A stretch of 64,000 nucleotides of DNA from JAWKIW01 sp041394145. Lineage in GTDB: Bacteria; Actinomycetota; Acidimicrobiia; Acidimicrobiales; Acidimicrobilacustridaceae. A model generated the notes under the pieces. The model was given only the letters and a program-made list of their open reading frames with translations. It ran no database searches and had not been told where the DNA came from. The stretch spans positions 1 through 64,000 of the forward strand of contig JAWKIW010000010.1 in assembly GCA_041394145.1 (NCBI GenBank), given 5' to 3'. The position numbers and the translations under genes are program-made. Positions 1-9,187 of this stretch are shown in pieces; position 1 is the first letter of the stretch; each line of letters starts with the position of its first letter.

Positions 1-31
1 GTGAGGTGCATGAGCACCAGTCTCCGCGGAT

Positions 32-50
32 CACTTGAGAATTTCAAGTG
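32..50. promoter_or_regulatory. Inverted repeat, probable HxlR operator
   Basis: Perfect 7-base arms CACTTGA and TCAAGTG flank a 5-base core (GAATT). The repeat sits about 20 bases upstream of the TAGGAT -10 box of the following HxlR gene, where the -35 element should be. HxlR proteins usually bind as dimers to such repeats, so autoregulation is the simplest inference. Confidence 0.5.
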
Positions 51-68
51 TGACCGGACGCGCCGGCC

Positions 69-74
69 TAGGAT
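69..74 (+). promoter_or_regulatory. -10 box TAGGAT, leaderless start of HxlR gene
   Basis: TAGGAT lies exactly six bases before the GTG start at 81. Transcription would then begin at the start codon itself. The same TANNNT-N6-start layout recurs at 18292 and 58088. Confidence 0.45.
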
Positions 75-80
75 GGGTCC

Positions 81-725
81 GTGCGCTCCTACGACCAGTA
101 CTGCGGACTGGCGCGGGCCCTGGACGTGGTCGGTGACCGCTGGACCTTGCTGATCGTGCGCGAGCTGCTCGTCGCGCCCCGGCGCTACGGCGCGCTGCTC
201 GCCGACCTGCCCGGCATCGCCACCAACCTGCTGGCCGATCGCCTGCGCCACCTCGAGGCCGCCGGGGTGCTGCAGCGCACCGGCACCGGGCCGACCACCC
301 GCTACGCCCTGACCGCACGCGGGCGCGAGCTGGAGCCGGCCGTGCTGGCCCTGGCGTCGTGGGGTGGGCCCACCCTCGTCGATCGGGGACCTACCGACAC
401 GTTCCGCCCGCACTGGCTGGTGCTCGGCCTGCGCGCCCTGCTCGGCGCCGCAGCCGACCCCCGGCTGACGGTGACCGTCGACCTCGAGGTCGAAGGCGGC
501 ACCGTGCACGTCGCCGCCGACCACGGCCGGGTGGCCACCGGCCCCGGCGCCGCCGATCCGGTCGCCGACGTCGTCCTGGCCGGCGACGCCCCCACCGTGC
601 TGGGCGTCGTCGCCGGCCTCGTCCCCTTCGACGACCTCGCGGTCGGACGAGGTCCGGCTCGCGCCGTGCGGCGGGCGCGCCGGCTCCTGGCACCCGCCGC
701 GCCCCGCCTCCCGGTCGACACCTGA
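81..725 (+). CDS. HxlR-family winged-helix transcriptional regulator with SCP2-like C-terminal domain
   Basis: This is a DNA-binding regulator of 214 aa starting with GTG. Residues about 5-95 form the HxlR winged helix, with the typical sequence DVVGDRWTLLIVREL near the start and a recognition-helix region around TNLLADRLRHLEAAG. Residues about 105-200 resemble an SCP2-like sterol-binding fold, an architecture common in actinobacterial HxlR proteins; the ligand is unknown. The GTG at 81 is preferred because a TAGGAT -10 box ends six bases upstream, which implies a leaderless transcript. An inverted repeat at 32-50 covers the -35 region and suggests autoregulation. The downstream gene is convergent, so the gene is probably monocistronic. 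The HxlR assignment is secure; the SCP2-like assignment is moderate. Confidence 0.87.
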   Translation: MRSYDQYCGLARALDVVGDRWTLLIVRELLVAPRRYGALLADLPGIATNLLADRLRHLEAAGVLQRTGTGPTTRYALTARGRELEPAVLALASWGGPTLVDRGPTDTFRPHWLVLGLRALLGAAADPRLTVTVDLEVEGGTVHVAADHGRVATGPGAADPVADVVLAGDAPTVLGVVAGLVPFDDLAVGRGPARAVRRARRLLAPAAPRLPVDT

Positions 726-794
726 CGGAACGAGACCCGCTCCGGTCGTCGGGGTGACGGTCAGCGGCGGCGCAGCGCACACCGACAGATCTCG

Positions 795-822
795 GGTGCC
801 CGGCTCGCCGACTGCGGGCGCC
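795..822. terminator. Hairpin between convergent regulators
   Basis: GGTGCCCG (795-802) can pair with CGGGCGCC (815-822), an 8-base stem with one G-U pair and a 12-base loop. It lies between the HxlR gene ending at 725 and the TetR gene ending at 832. There is no T-run, as is usual in high-GC actinobacteria. Confidence 0.35.
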
Positions 823-831
823 GACGCCCCT

Positions 832-1518
832 TCAGGCGCGCCCGGCGCGGGCGATGGCCGCCCTGGCCATGTCGACGAACCAGTCCTCGACCCGGGACGA
901 CGACCAGCCGCACCCCCGCAGCAGGTAGGTGTACACCTCGGGGCTCACGAGGGCCCAGACGGCGTCGACGACCTCCTCGGAGGGCTCCCGCCCGAGGATC
1001 AGCGCCATCCCGGCCGCGATGAGGTCGCGCCGGTCCGAGTCGTAGCGAGCCAGCCGCTCGGCGGCCGCCGCGTCGCTGGCGGCCGCCTCCCGCAGGGCGT
1101 CGAGGATCGGCACCGACCGGGCGTACACGTCCATCGTGTAGCGCACGCCGGTGCGCAGGCGCTCGTGGCGGCGACCGTCCGCAAGGCGGGCGAAGTCGGG
1201 GCGATCCGCCATCGGCGCCTCCTCGTCGTCGCCGACGATGGCCACCTCGACGACCGCCAGCAGCAGCGCCGACTTGGTGCCGAAGGTGACGTAGATGGTG
1301 TCGACCGAGATGCCGGCAGCCGCCGCCACCATCGGCAACGTGGTGGCGGCCCACCCCTGCTCGCCGAACAGCACGAGCGCGGCATCGAGGATGGCCCGCC
1401 GGGTCTGGGCCGCCTGCCGCTCGCGCAGGGGCGAGTGGTAGCGGGAGCTCGTGCGTGCGGCCTTCGGCTTCGTCGCCCGCACGGCCCCGGTGCCCTTCGT
1501 CGGTGACCTCGAGCCCAC
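832..1518 (-). CDS. TetR/AcrR-family transcriptional regulator
   Basis: This is a one-component repressor of up to 228 aa. The TetR HTH occupies about residues 37-85, with an ILDAALVLFGEQG helix followed by a VAAAAGISVDTIYVTFG recognition segment. The rest is a helical ligand-binding domain that I cannot assign to a ligand. A basic N-terminal extension precedes the HTH. The start could be GTG 1518 or the in-frame GTG at 1482; a possible minus-strand -10 box (TAGGGT, 1517-1522) overlaps the first and would favour 1482. It is divergent from the D-Ala-D-Ala carboxypeptidase gene, and an inverted repeat at 1552-1566 lies on that gene's -35 box. Control of the carboxypeptidase gene by this TetR is inferred from position only. 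Confidence 0.85.
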   Translation of the reverse strand: MGSRSPTKGTGAVRATKPKAARTSSRYHSPLRERQAAQTRRAILDAALVLFGEQGWAATTLPMVAAAAGISVDTIYVTFGTKSALLLAVVEVAIVGDDEEAPMADRPDFARLADGRRHERLRTGVRYTMDVYARSVPILDALREAAASDAAAAERLARYDSDRRDLIAAGMALILGREPSEEVVDAVWALVSPEVYTYLLRGCGWSSSRVEDWFVDMARAAIARAGRA

Positions 1519-1551
1519 CCTACCGCGTGCTCCCAGTGCGACCTGATTGAT

Positions 1552-1591
1552 TCAAGTGCTGCTTGATCGAATCCGGCCCGACCGCTACGGT
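1552..1591 (+). promoter_or_regulatory. Promoter with overlapping inverted repeat
   Basis: TTGATC (-35, 1563-1568) and TACGGT (-10, 1586-1591) are separated by 17 bases and drive the carboxypeptidase gene at 1646. The repeat TCAAG-N5-CTTGA (1552-1566) overlaps the -35 box, a good position for repression by the adjacent divergent TetR. Confidence 0.55.
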
Positions 1592-1645
1592 GCCGGGATC
1601 GCTCGACGTCGCCGCCCGACGGCGCCGCCGCCCTCGGGAGGGACC

Positions 1646-3263
1646 ATGATCCGACGACCGGCGCTGCTGACCATCCTGCTGCTCGCCCTGGTGGCCGGCG
1701 CCTGCACCAACGACAACGGCTCTTCCAAGGCCGCACCGGGCAGCACCACGGCGGGCACCGCCGTCGGCGGCCCGATCACCGGACCCGCCGACCTCACCGC
1801 CCGATTCACCGCCATCGAGCAGGATCCGCGCTACACGCACGCCGACTGGGGCTTCCTGGTGATCGACCAGAAGACCGGCGAGGTCCTCGCCTCCCAGGCT
1901 CCGGACCGGATGTTCGACGCCGGCTCGACGATGAAGACCTTCTCCGTGGCCGCGGCGCTCGACGCGTACGGCAACGACCACGTGTTCCGCACGCCCGTCT
2001 ACAAGACCGGCACCCAGGCCGGTGACGCGCTGAACGGCGACCTCGTGCTCGTCGGCTCCGGCGACCTCAGCTTCGGCCTGCGCAAGCAGCCAGACGGCTC
2101 GCTCCAGTACGAGAACCTCCCCCAGCTCGACCACAGCTACGCCACGGTGGGCTTCCCCGGAGCGGTCGAGCCCAGCGGCGATCCGCTGAGCGCGCTCGAC
2201 GAGCTGGCCACGTCGGTCAAGGCGGCCGGCATCAGCCAGGTGAACGGGAACGTCGTCGTCGACGACCGGCTCTTCACCCCGTCAAGTGGCCCGACGGGTC
2301 AGTGTCGCCCATCTGGGTCAACGAGAACCTCATCGACGTCCAGGTCGCCCCGGCGGCGCCGCCGGTGCGGCCACCACGGTCGACTGGCGGCCCAAGACGG
2401 CGTCCTACACCGTCGAGACCCGGGCGACCACCGTGGACAGCAAGGACAAGACCGAGCTCAAGGTCACCGAACCCACGCCCGGCCGTCTCGTGGTCGAGGG
2501 CAAGATCGCCGCCGGCCAGCCGACCCTCGTCGTCCACGAGATCACCGACCCGTCGGCGTTCGCCCGGACGGCCTTCATCGAGGCGCTGCAGCGGGCCGGC
2601 GTGACCGTCACGGCCTCGCCGACCGGCGCGAACCCGGCCTCGTCGCTCCCGCCGAAGGACAGCTACTCGGCGGCCGACAAGCTCGGCGAGCACGTGTCGG
2701 CCGACCTGGCTGCCTACGCCAAGCTCATCATGAAGGTGAGCTACAACCGGGGCGCCGACCTCATGGCCTGCCTGGCTGCGGTCAAGGCGGGCAGCACCGA
2801 CTGCGACCAGGGCCTGGTCGCCATGGTCAAGACCGCCACCGGCCTCGGCGTCGACGTGAACACCATCTTCCCCTTCGACGGCGCCGGCTCCGACGACAAG
2901 GACCGGCTCACACCGACGGCGCTGACGACCATGTACCGGGCCACGATGGGCACCCCGTACGGGCAGGTGCTGTTCGATTCGCTGCCGATCCTCGGCAAGG
3001 ACGGGACCCTCGCCAACGTCCTGACCGATTCCCCCGCCGCCGGGAAGATCCAGATGAAGACGGGCAACCGCGTCGTCGGCACGGCCGCCGACCAGATCAT
3101 CGTGCTCGGCAACAGCCTCGCCGGCTACATCGAGGCCAAGAGCGGCCGCCAGCTCGTCTTCATGGTCGGGGTGAACAACGTCCCGATCCCGTCCGCGGCC
3201 GAGTTCGAGAAGGTCACGGCGGACCAGGCGACGATGGCCGTGGACATCCAACAGGCCTTCTGA
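1646..3263 (+). pseudogene. dacB: D-alanyl-D-alanine carboxypeptidase/endopeptidase (PBP4/DacB, peptidase S13), two frameshifts
   Basis: This is a penicillin-binding-protein-type serine peptidase that trims peptidoglycan cross-bridges outside the membrane. The N-terminus is a lipoprotein signal ending in a VAGAC lipobox. The SxxK nucleophile motif (STMK) lies near 1927-1938, SYN (the SxN motif) near 2741, and KTG near 3058, in the order of family S13. The reading frame changes twice: near 2283 into a frame reading KWPDGSVSPIWVNENL, then near 2360 into the frame that runs to 3263. Both changes fit a single missing base, and restoring them gives a normal protein of about 539 aa. No other stop interrupts it. 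Sequencing error or recent inactivation are both possible. The promoter is at 1563-1591. Confidence 0.82.
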
Positions 3264-3377
3264 CCAGGAGCCGACCCGCCCCGTCGAGGCCCGACCGTCA
3301 CCCGCTCGTCGGCCGGCGGTACCGGTCGCGATGCGGCCGCACGAGGCGGGCCACCGCCGACGGCCGTGTCGTGCGCG

Positions 3378-5135
3378 CTAGGGGCGTGCCGGCTCGTCGA
3401 CGCCGCCGACGAGCGCCACGACGGTGCCCGTCGGCGCGCGGCGGGCGAGCCCGGGTCGCAGGTCGACCGATCCGTCGGGCCGCACCGCCGCCAGCGGGAT
3501 GGCCCCGTCGGAGATGCCCTCGGGGCACACCCGCACCTCGGCGCCGGCCGCGAGCCGGCTCCTGATCCGGTCGAGGCTCACGTCGGCCGCGAAGGGCTGT
3601 GGCGTCCACGCCTCGAACAGGGCGCGCCGCACCGAACCCTCGCCGTGGAGCGGGACGACGTAGACGTGGGACCGACCGAGGTGCTCGACCAGCTCCGCGA
3701 CCACGAGGGTGACCAGCGCCTGGGGCTCGGTGGCCACGAGGGCTCGATCGAGCGGCGCGGTCGCCAGCGTCTCGGAGAGCTCCTCCTCGCTCTCGAGCAG
3801 CGACACCATGGGGACCGAGCGATGGCGTTCGGCGAGCTGCTCGGGGCGCTCACCGCTGAGGACGAGCACGGTGGCACCGAGGTCCTGGAGGCAGCGAGCC
3901 AGCTCGATCACCCACGGCTGGGTCCCGACGAGGGCGACACCGACGGGGCGCGGTGCGGCGACCCGCAGCGCCCGTGCCACCGGAGCGGCGGTGAGCCCGT
4001 AGACGAGCCCGGTGCCGAGGATGACGCCGAAGGCGATGGGTGACACCAGCGAGCTGTCGAAGCCGGCGTTGTCGAGGGTCACGGCGAACTGCGCCGCGGT
4101 GGCGGCGGCCACGACGCCACGGGGGTCCATCCATCCGGCGAGCGCGCGATCGCGGCGCGTCAGGCGGCTGCGGGCGAGCGAGACGGCGACGGCCGCCGGC
4201 CGCACGACGACCACCAGCAGCGCCACCACGACGATGATCCCCGGCAGTTCGTCGACGAGCGCGCTGACGTCGACCAGCGCGCCGAGCAGGACGAACAGGA
4301 TCCCGATGATCAGGACCTCGAGCGTCTCGCCGAACCCGTTGATGCGGGCGGTGGGGACCACGCGCTGGTTCGCCGCCACCACGCCGAGGGTGACCGCGGC
4401 GAAGAGCCCGGCCTCGGACAGCAGCACCTCGGCGAGGCCGAAGCACAGCACGGCGACCAGCACGGCCACCGCGGCCTCCATGTCGTCGGTCACCAGGAAC
4501 CGGGACAGGACGAACACCAGCCCCGCCGCCCCGAGCAGCCCCACCGTGACCCCGAGGCCGAGGCGGCCGAGCATCTGGAACACCGGGTGGATGCCACCCC
4601 GTCCGGCCGCGAGGACCAGGTTGAGCACCACGACCCCGAGGGTGGCGCCCAGCGGGTCGAGGACCGTTCCCTCCCAGGCCAGCACGGCACCCATGGGCGG
4701 ACGGGGTCGGATGACCCGCAGCAGGGGTCCGACCACGGTCGGCCCGGAGACGACGAGGATGGCGCCGAGCACGGCCGCCACGTCGGTGGGCATGTCGGTG
4801 GCGAGCACCAGTGCGGCCCAGGCCCCGGCGAAGGTGATCATGAGCCCGGCGGTGACGAGGCGCAGCACGGGGCCGCGGGCAGGTCGGGGCAGCTCGACGA
4901 GGCGCAGGTTCAGGCCGCTCTGGAACAACAGCAGCGCGACGAGCAGGGTGACGAGGGGGAACAGCGTCTCGCCGAACAGCTCCTCTGGCTTCACCACCCC
5001 CGTCGCGCCGGCGACCAGCCCGGCCGGGAGCAGCAGCAGCAGCGCCGGGAACCCGAGGCGCCGGCCGATCCACTGGGCGCCGACGCCGAGCACGACGATG
5101 GCCGTGAGCCCGATGATGATCTGGTTCTCGGTCAT
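3378..5135 (-). CDS. Cation:proton antiporter (CPA1/NhaP type) with C-terminal RCK-like domain
   Basis: This 585-aa membrane protein exchanges monovalent cations (Na+ or K+) for protons. Residues 1 to about 390 contain around a dozen hydrophobic segments of the Na_H_Exchanger type. The C-terminal third (from about residue 400, around RPVGVALVGTQPWVIELA) has the alternating strand-helix pattern and GxG-like loop of an RCK/TrkA-N nucleotide-binding domain, suggesting gating by a nucleotide or ion. The start at 5135 (MTENQII) begins directly before the first membrane helix; longer versions would add a charged, low-complexity leader. It follows the CocE-type hydrolase gene by 19 bases, so the two are probably cotranscribed, though no functional link is evident. 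The ion cannot be told from sequence. Confidence 0.87.
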   Translation of the reverse strand: MTENQIIIGLTAIVVLGVGAQWIGRRLGFPALLLLLPAGLVAGATGVVKPEELFGETLFPLVTLLVALLLFQSGLNLRLVELPRPARGPVLRLVTAGLMITFAGAWAALVLATDMPTDVAAVLGAILVVSGPTVVGPLLRVIRPRPPMGAVLAWEGTVLDPLGATLGVVVLNLVLAAGRGGIHPVFQMLGRLGLGVTVGLLGAAGLVFVLSRFLVTDDMEAAVAVLVAVLCFGLAEVLLSEAGLFAAVTLGVVAANQRVVPTARINGFGETLEVLIIGILFVLLGALVDVSALVDELPGIIVVVALLVVVVRPAAVAVSLARSRLTRRDRALAGWMDPRGVVAAATAAQFAVTLDNAGFDSSLVSPIAFGVILGTGLVYGLTAAPVARALRVAAPRPVGVALVGTQPWVIELARCLQDLGATVLVLSGERPEQLAERHRSVPMVSLLESEEELSETLATAPLDRALVATEPQALVTLVVAELVEHLGRSHVYVVPLHGEGSVRRALFEAWTPQPFAADVSLDRIRSRLAAGAEVRVCPEGISDGAIPLAAVRPDGSVDLRPGLARRAPTGTVVALVGGVDEPARP

Positions 5136-5154
5136 CGCCGCGACGTCGACGACA

Positions 5155-6915
5155 TCACGTCGGCAGCGTGGGGGCGTTGGTGGACACCAGCAGGCGCGAC
5201 GCGGAGTGGACCGTGTTGCGGGCGGCGGCATCGGGCGGGGCGTGCGACAGGCCCGACGGCGCCGGACCGTCGGTGACGTCGTCGGAGGCGATCAGCAGGC
5301 GCAGGCGCTCACCGACACCGATGCGGCGGGCGGTGGGAACGATCGGGATGCGGTAGACGACGCGCTCGCCCGGGACGACGGGCCGGGCCTCGCGGCAGGA
5401 CAGGACCGGCGAGCCGGGCCGGCTGCGCTCCTCGTCGAGGGCCCGCAGGGCGGCCCGCAGCCAACCGGCGGTCAGGTCGGTCACCGTCGTCCCATCCGCC
5501 GCCACCAGCTGCAGGGTGGCCATGAACACGGTGTCGGTGGCCGTCGTGGTCGCCTCCAGCCGCAGCTCGATCGGACCGGCGAGGTCGACCTCGACGGCGA
5601 AGGGCTCGGTGTCCCACTGCAGCGACGCCGGCAGCGTGGGCGGATGGGCGTGCGGGCGCCGCAAGGGCGGCGGGATCCGCCGGTAGGCACGGTCGCCGGG
5701 TCGGCCCTCGTCGGGGTGCAGGGTGCCGTCGGCTCGCAGCGCCAGCTCGACCAGCCGGGTGCCCGGCGGGGGCCACGTCTCGGACACCTCGTAGGTGTCG
5801 GCCCCCGGTAGCCAGTAGCGGACCGGGGGGCCCTCGAGGATCCCGGTGTCGCGCTCCTTGAGCCAGTGGTCGAACCAGGCGAGGGCCTCGACGTGGAGGC
5901 TCTCCCAGGGCCACGTGAGGCCGTCGGCGGCCAGCAGCCCGAGGCGGCTCGGCACCCGATCGTGCAGCGCCGCCCAGGTCGTGAAGGTGCTGGGCAGGTG
6001 CACCGGCACGTTGTTCCAGTCACACCCCAGGTAGACGGGCACCTCGATGCGGTGCAGGTGCGGCGCGCTGTCGCGCTCGTCCCAGAAGTCGTCGCGCAGC
6101 GGGTGATCGATGAGGAAGGCCTCGTACAGGTGGTCCCACGGCTCGGCGTCGTAGGGGACGCGGGCCACGCCGCTGAGCACCTTCATCGCCGACTCGCCGT
6201 TGAGGTGCTCGAAGCGGTGGTGCACGACCGGGCTGCGCAGCACCTCCTCCACCAGCTCGAGGGCGTGACGACGGAACGTCTGGGGATCCCGCGAGTTCAC
6301 CGCACCGAGCGCCGTGGTCCACCCCATGAGGAACCGGGCGTTGACGGCGCCGTTGTGCATCACCAGCTCGTAGAGGTCGGAGGACGTCGCCACGGCGAAC
6401 AGGGCCCGCAGATGTGGCGGGCGCTCGATGGCGGCGGCGAGCTGGGCCATGGCGAAGTAGGAGATCCCGATCATCCCGACCTGCCCGTCGCACCACGGCT
6501 GGGACGCCGCCCACTCGACGAGGTCGTGCAGGTCGCGCCGCTCCGGGGTGTCGAGCAGACCGAACGTGCCGTCGGAGCCGCCGGTGCCGCCGACGTTCGC
6601 CAGGACGTGGGCGTAGCCACGCGGCACCCAGAAGTCCGATGCCCCCGCCTCCACGAACCCGAGCGGCGCCCCGGAGTTCTGGATCTGGCGAGGGTAGGGG
6701 GACGCCGCCACCAGGGCGGGAACCGGGTCGTCGGTGTCGGGGCGGAGCACGTCGGCGAGCAGCGTGCGGCCGCCCTCGGTGGGGACCGCCACGTCGAGCT
6801 CGGTGACGATCCGGTGCTCGGCCGGCGAGAGGTCCCGGTAGGCCCGTCCGGTCGTCTGCGGTCCGTTCAACCGTCGCTGGCCCGGCTCCGGGCCCGCCAC
6901 CGCGTCCGCCTTCAT
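5155..6915 (-). CDS. CocE/NonD-family alpha/beta hydrolase (X-Pro dipeptidyl-peptidase S15 type)
   Basis: This is a 586-aa serine hydrolase with an N-terminal S15 alpha/beta fold. The nucleophile elbow is GISYFA, with Ser152, and a general-base region (HxH-like) lies further on. The jelly-roll C-terminal domain seen in cocaine esterase and PepX runs from about residue 370 to the end. Family members cleave acyl esters or N-terminal X-Pro dipeptides; the substrate cannot be read from sequence. There is no signal peptide, so it is probably cytoplasmic. The start at 6915 (MKADAVAG) is chosen because the family homology begins about 35 residues later and upstream sequence is low-complexity Arg/Pro/Ala. 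It is divergent from the beta-helix lipoprotein gene, and the antiporter gene follows after 19 bases. Confidence 0.87.
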   Translation of the reverse strand: MKADAVAGPEPGQRRLNGPQTTGRAYRDLSPAEHRIVTELDVAVPTEGGRTLLADVLRPDTDDPVPALVAASPYPRQIQNSGAPLGFVEAGASDFWVPRGYAHVLANVGGTGGSDGTFGLLDTPERRDLHDLVEWAASQPWCDGQVGMIGISYFAMAQLAAAIERPPHLRALFAVATSSDLYELVMHNGAVNARFLMGWTTALGAVNSRDPQTFRRHALELVEEVLRSPVVHHRFEHLNGESAMKVLSGVARVPYDAEPWDHLYEAFLIDHPLRDDFWDERDSAPHLHRIEVPVYLGCDWNNVPVHLPSTFTTWAALHDRVPSRLGLLAADGLTWPWESLHVEALAWFDHWLKERDTGILEGPPVRYWLPGADTYEVSETWPPPGTRLVELALRADGTLHPDEGRPGDRAYRRIPPPLRRPHAHPPTLPASLQWDTEPFAVEVDLAGPIELRLEATTTATDTVFMATLQLVAADGTTVTDLTAGWLRAALRALDEERSRPGSPVLSCREARPVVPGERVVYRIPIVPTARRIGVGERLRLLIASDDVTDGPAPSGLSHAPPDAAARNTVHSASRLLVSTNAPTLPT

Positions 6916-7117
6916 CGGCACCTCCCCGTGCGCGTCCACCGATCGGCTCGCCGGGCTTCGCACCCGGCGATGCGGGCACCGTGGCCTCCGGGGCGATCGT
7001 AGGCGGGTCCGCGTGCCGTCGCCGGTGCGTGCGACCGCACCGTCGACGAGCGGTGCACCGGAGCACCTGACGGCGGGCGGGCCACCGCCCGGAGCGGACC
7101 TGCGATGCTGGTGGCCG

Positions 7118-9181
7118 ATGGCACCGACCGCATCCCCGGCGGCCCGCACGGGCACAGGGCGCCCACGCGGGCCCCTCGTCGCGCTGCTCGCCACGGTGCT
7201 CCTCGCGGTCGCCGCCTCGTGCTCCAGCTCGGCGACCGCGCCGGCGGCCGAGCTGTGGGTCCGCCCGGGCGCCACCGGCGGCGACGGCAGCCAGGCCAAG
7301 CCGTTCGGCACCCTCGTCGCCGCCCGTGACGCCGCCCGAGAACGGGCACCGGACATGCAGGCCGACCTGACCATCCACCTCGAGGACGGCACCCACGTGC
7401 TCACCGAGCCGCTCACCCTCGGCCCGCAGGACTCGGGGCGCAACGGCCATCGCATCGTGTGGGCCGCCGCGCCCGGCGCCCACCCGGTGATCAGCGGCGG
7501 CACGACCATCGGTGGCTGGCAGGCCCCGGCCGACGGCAGCGGCGTCTGGAGGGCCAAGGCACCCGCCGGCCTGAAGACCCGCCAGCTCTACGTCGGCGGG
7601 ACCCGGGCCGAGCTCGCCCAGGGCCCGCCGCCCACGACGCTCACGCCGACGCCGACCGGCTACGAGGCCGCCGACGCCGTCCTGGCCGGCTGGGCCAACC
7701 CCCGCGACCTCGAGTTCGTGTACCCGAGCGGCCCGTCCAACTGGACCGAGACCCGGTGCCGCGTCGACAGCATCTCGGGCACGGCGATCACCATGGTCCA
7801 GCCGTGCTTCGACAACTCCAGCCGGCGGGCCGAAGGCAAGACCCTCGCCGTGTCGGGGTTCGGGCAGGCGCTGCCGCCCCCGAAGGTGATCGCCAACGCG
7901 CGCGAGCTGCTCACCCGCCCGGGCCAGTGGTACCTCGACACCACCACCGGCACCCTTTCCTACCGCCCCCGCGACGGCGAGGACCTGTCCAAGGTCGACG
8001 TGGTGGCACCGGCGATCGACACCTTGATCTCGGGCACGGGGACCGCCGATCGCCCGATCACCGACGTGAGCTTCGAGGGCCTCACCTTCTCCTACGCCGG
8101 CTGGAACGATCCCAGCGGACCCGACGGCTACTCCCCCGTGCAGGCCGGTGCCCGGCTCACCGGCGCCGAGGCCTGGAAGAACCAGGGCGCCTGCGACGGG
8201 CCCGGCACCACCTGCCCGTACATGGCCTTCCCCCTGACGCCCGGCAACGTCACCTTCACCTACGCGCAGCGCGTCACGTTCCGCAACGACACCTTCGAGC
8301 ACCTCGGTGCGGCCGGCCTCGCCCTCGGAGTCGGGACGCAGGCGACGACGGTGACCGGCAGCCTGTTCCGGGACATCTCCTCGAGTGGCGTCGTGCTCGG
8401 CACCGTCGACCAGCCCGAGGCCACCGGAGCCGACCTGGTCACCGGCGACGAGCTGACCGGCAGCTACCTGACCGGCATCGGGGTGGAGTACCAGGACGCC
8501 CCGGCCGTCGTGGTCGGCTACACGCAGGCCACCACCGTCGCCAACAACCAGATCGACGACGTGCCCTACTCGGGCATCTCGATCGGGTGGGGAGGGTGGG
8601 CCGAGCGGTTGCCCGACCGACCACCGCTGGCCACCAACGCTCGCAACAACCGCGTGGCGCACAACCTCGTGTTCGACCACATGAAGGTCACCGTCGACGG
8701 GGGCGGGGTCTACGCCAACGGCATCCAGGGCTCGAGCCTCGACGACGGCCTCGTCATCGAGGACAACGTGGTCCTGCAGCAGCACAGCATCAGCTGGGCC
8801 GTGTACACCGACAACGGCTCGATGAACATGACCGTGCGCCGCAACGCGGTCTGGGACGCGGTGTACGTGCCGGCCGCCCCCGCCGCCATCCCCGGACTGT
8901 CGCCGTACTTCTCCTTCGGGGGCTGCGGCGGCGGCCCCATCGCCTACCAGCAGAACTACTCGGTCATGGACGACCCGTCGAAGGGCCTGGCGTCGGCCTC
9001 CCAGGACTGCGGCGGGCACCCGTTGGAGGGCGTCACCGTGAACGGCAACACGGTGCTCACCGCCCAGACCGAGATCCCCGCGGACCTGCTGGCCGCCGCC
9101 GGCCCCCAGGGCGCGGATCGGCAACGGCTGGCCCCGCGACCGGCGCCCACCGGCCTGCCGCCGTGGACCCAGTACCCCTGA
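7118..9181 (+). CDS. Secreted right-handed beta-helix lipoprotein
   Basis: This 687-aa protein is predicted to be exported and lipid-anchored. The N-terminus has a basic region, a hydrophobic stretch (LLATVLLAVAASC) and a lipobox Cys. The mature part opens with the LWVRPGATGGDGSQAKPFGT segment typical of right-handed parallel beta-helix proteins related to pectate lyases. Repeated N-x-V/I-x2-N coils follow from about residue 390 to 640, for example NVTFTYAQRVTFRNDTFEHL. Such proteins bind or cleave acidic polysaccharides, but no catalytic site is identifiable with confidence. The start at 7118 gives a normal signal sequence; a GTG at 7111 is out of frame. It ends six bases from the convergent PPOX gene. 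The GH3 and GxGYxYP genes nearby also suggest carbohydrate work. Confidence 0.78.
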   Translation: MAPTASPAARTGTGRPRGPLVALLATVLLAVAASCSSSATAPAAELWVRPGATGGDGSQAKPFGTLVAARDAARERAPDMQADLTIHLEDGTHVLTEPLTLGPQDSGRNGHRIVWAAAPGAHPVISGGTTIGGWQAPADGSGVWRAKAPAGLKTRQLYVGGTRAELAQGPPPTTLTPTPTGYEAADAVLAGWANPRDLEFVYPSGPSNWTETRCRVDSISGTAITMVQPCFDNSSRRAEGKTLAVSGFGQALPPPKVIANARELLTRPGQWYLDTTTGTLSYRPRDGEDLSKVDVVAPAIDTLISGTGTADRPITDVSFEGLTFSYAGWNDPSGPDGYSPVQAGARLTGAEAWKNQGACDGPGTTCPYMAFPLTPGNVTFTYAQRVTFRNDTFEHLGAAGLALGVGTQATTVTGSLFRDISSSGVVLGTVDQPEATGADLVTGDELTGSYLTGIGVEYQDAPAVVVGYTQATTVANNQIDDVPYSGISIGWGGWAERLPDRPPLATNARNNRVAHNLVFDHMKVTVDGGGVYANGIQGSSLDDGLVIEDNVVLQQHSISWAVYTDNGSMNMTVRRNAVWDAVYVPAAPAAIPGLSPYFSFGGCGGGPIAYQQNYSVMDDPSKGLASASQDCGGHPLEGVTVNGNTVLTAQTEIPADLLAAAGPQGADRQRLAPRPAPTGLPPWTQYP

Positions 9182-9187
9182 GCCTCC

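Noticed and set aside
7013..7117. Longer N-terminus for the beta-helix lipoprotein (start at 7013)
   Set aside because: It would place 35 unstructured residues before a normal lipoprotein signal peptide; ATG 7118 is preferred.
6020..9124. Long minus-strand open frame opposite the beta-helix lipoprotein and into the CocE gene
   Set aside because: It crosses two real genes out of frame and has no recognisable domain or signal.
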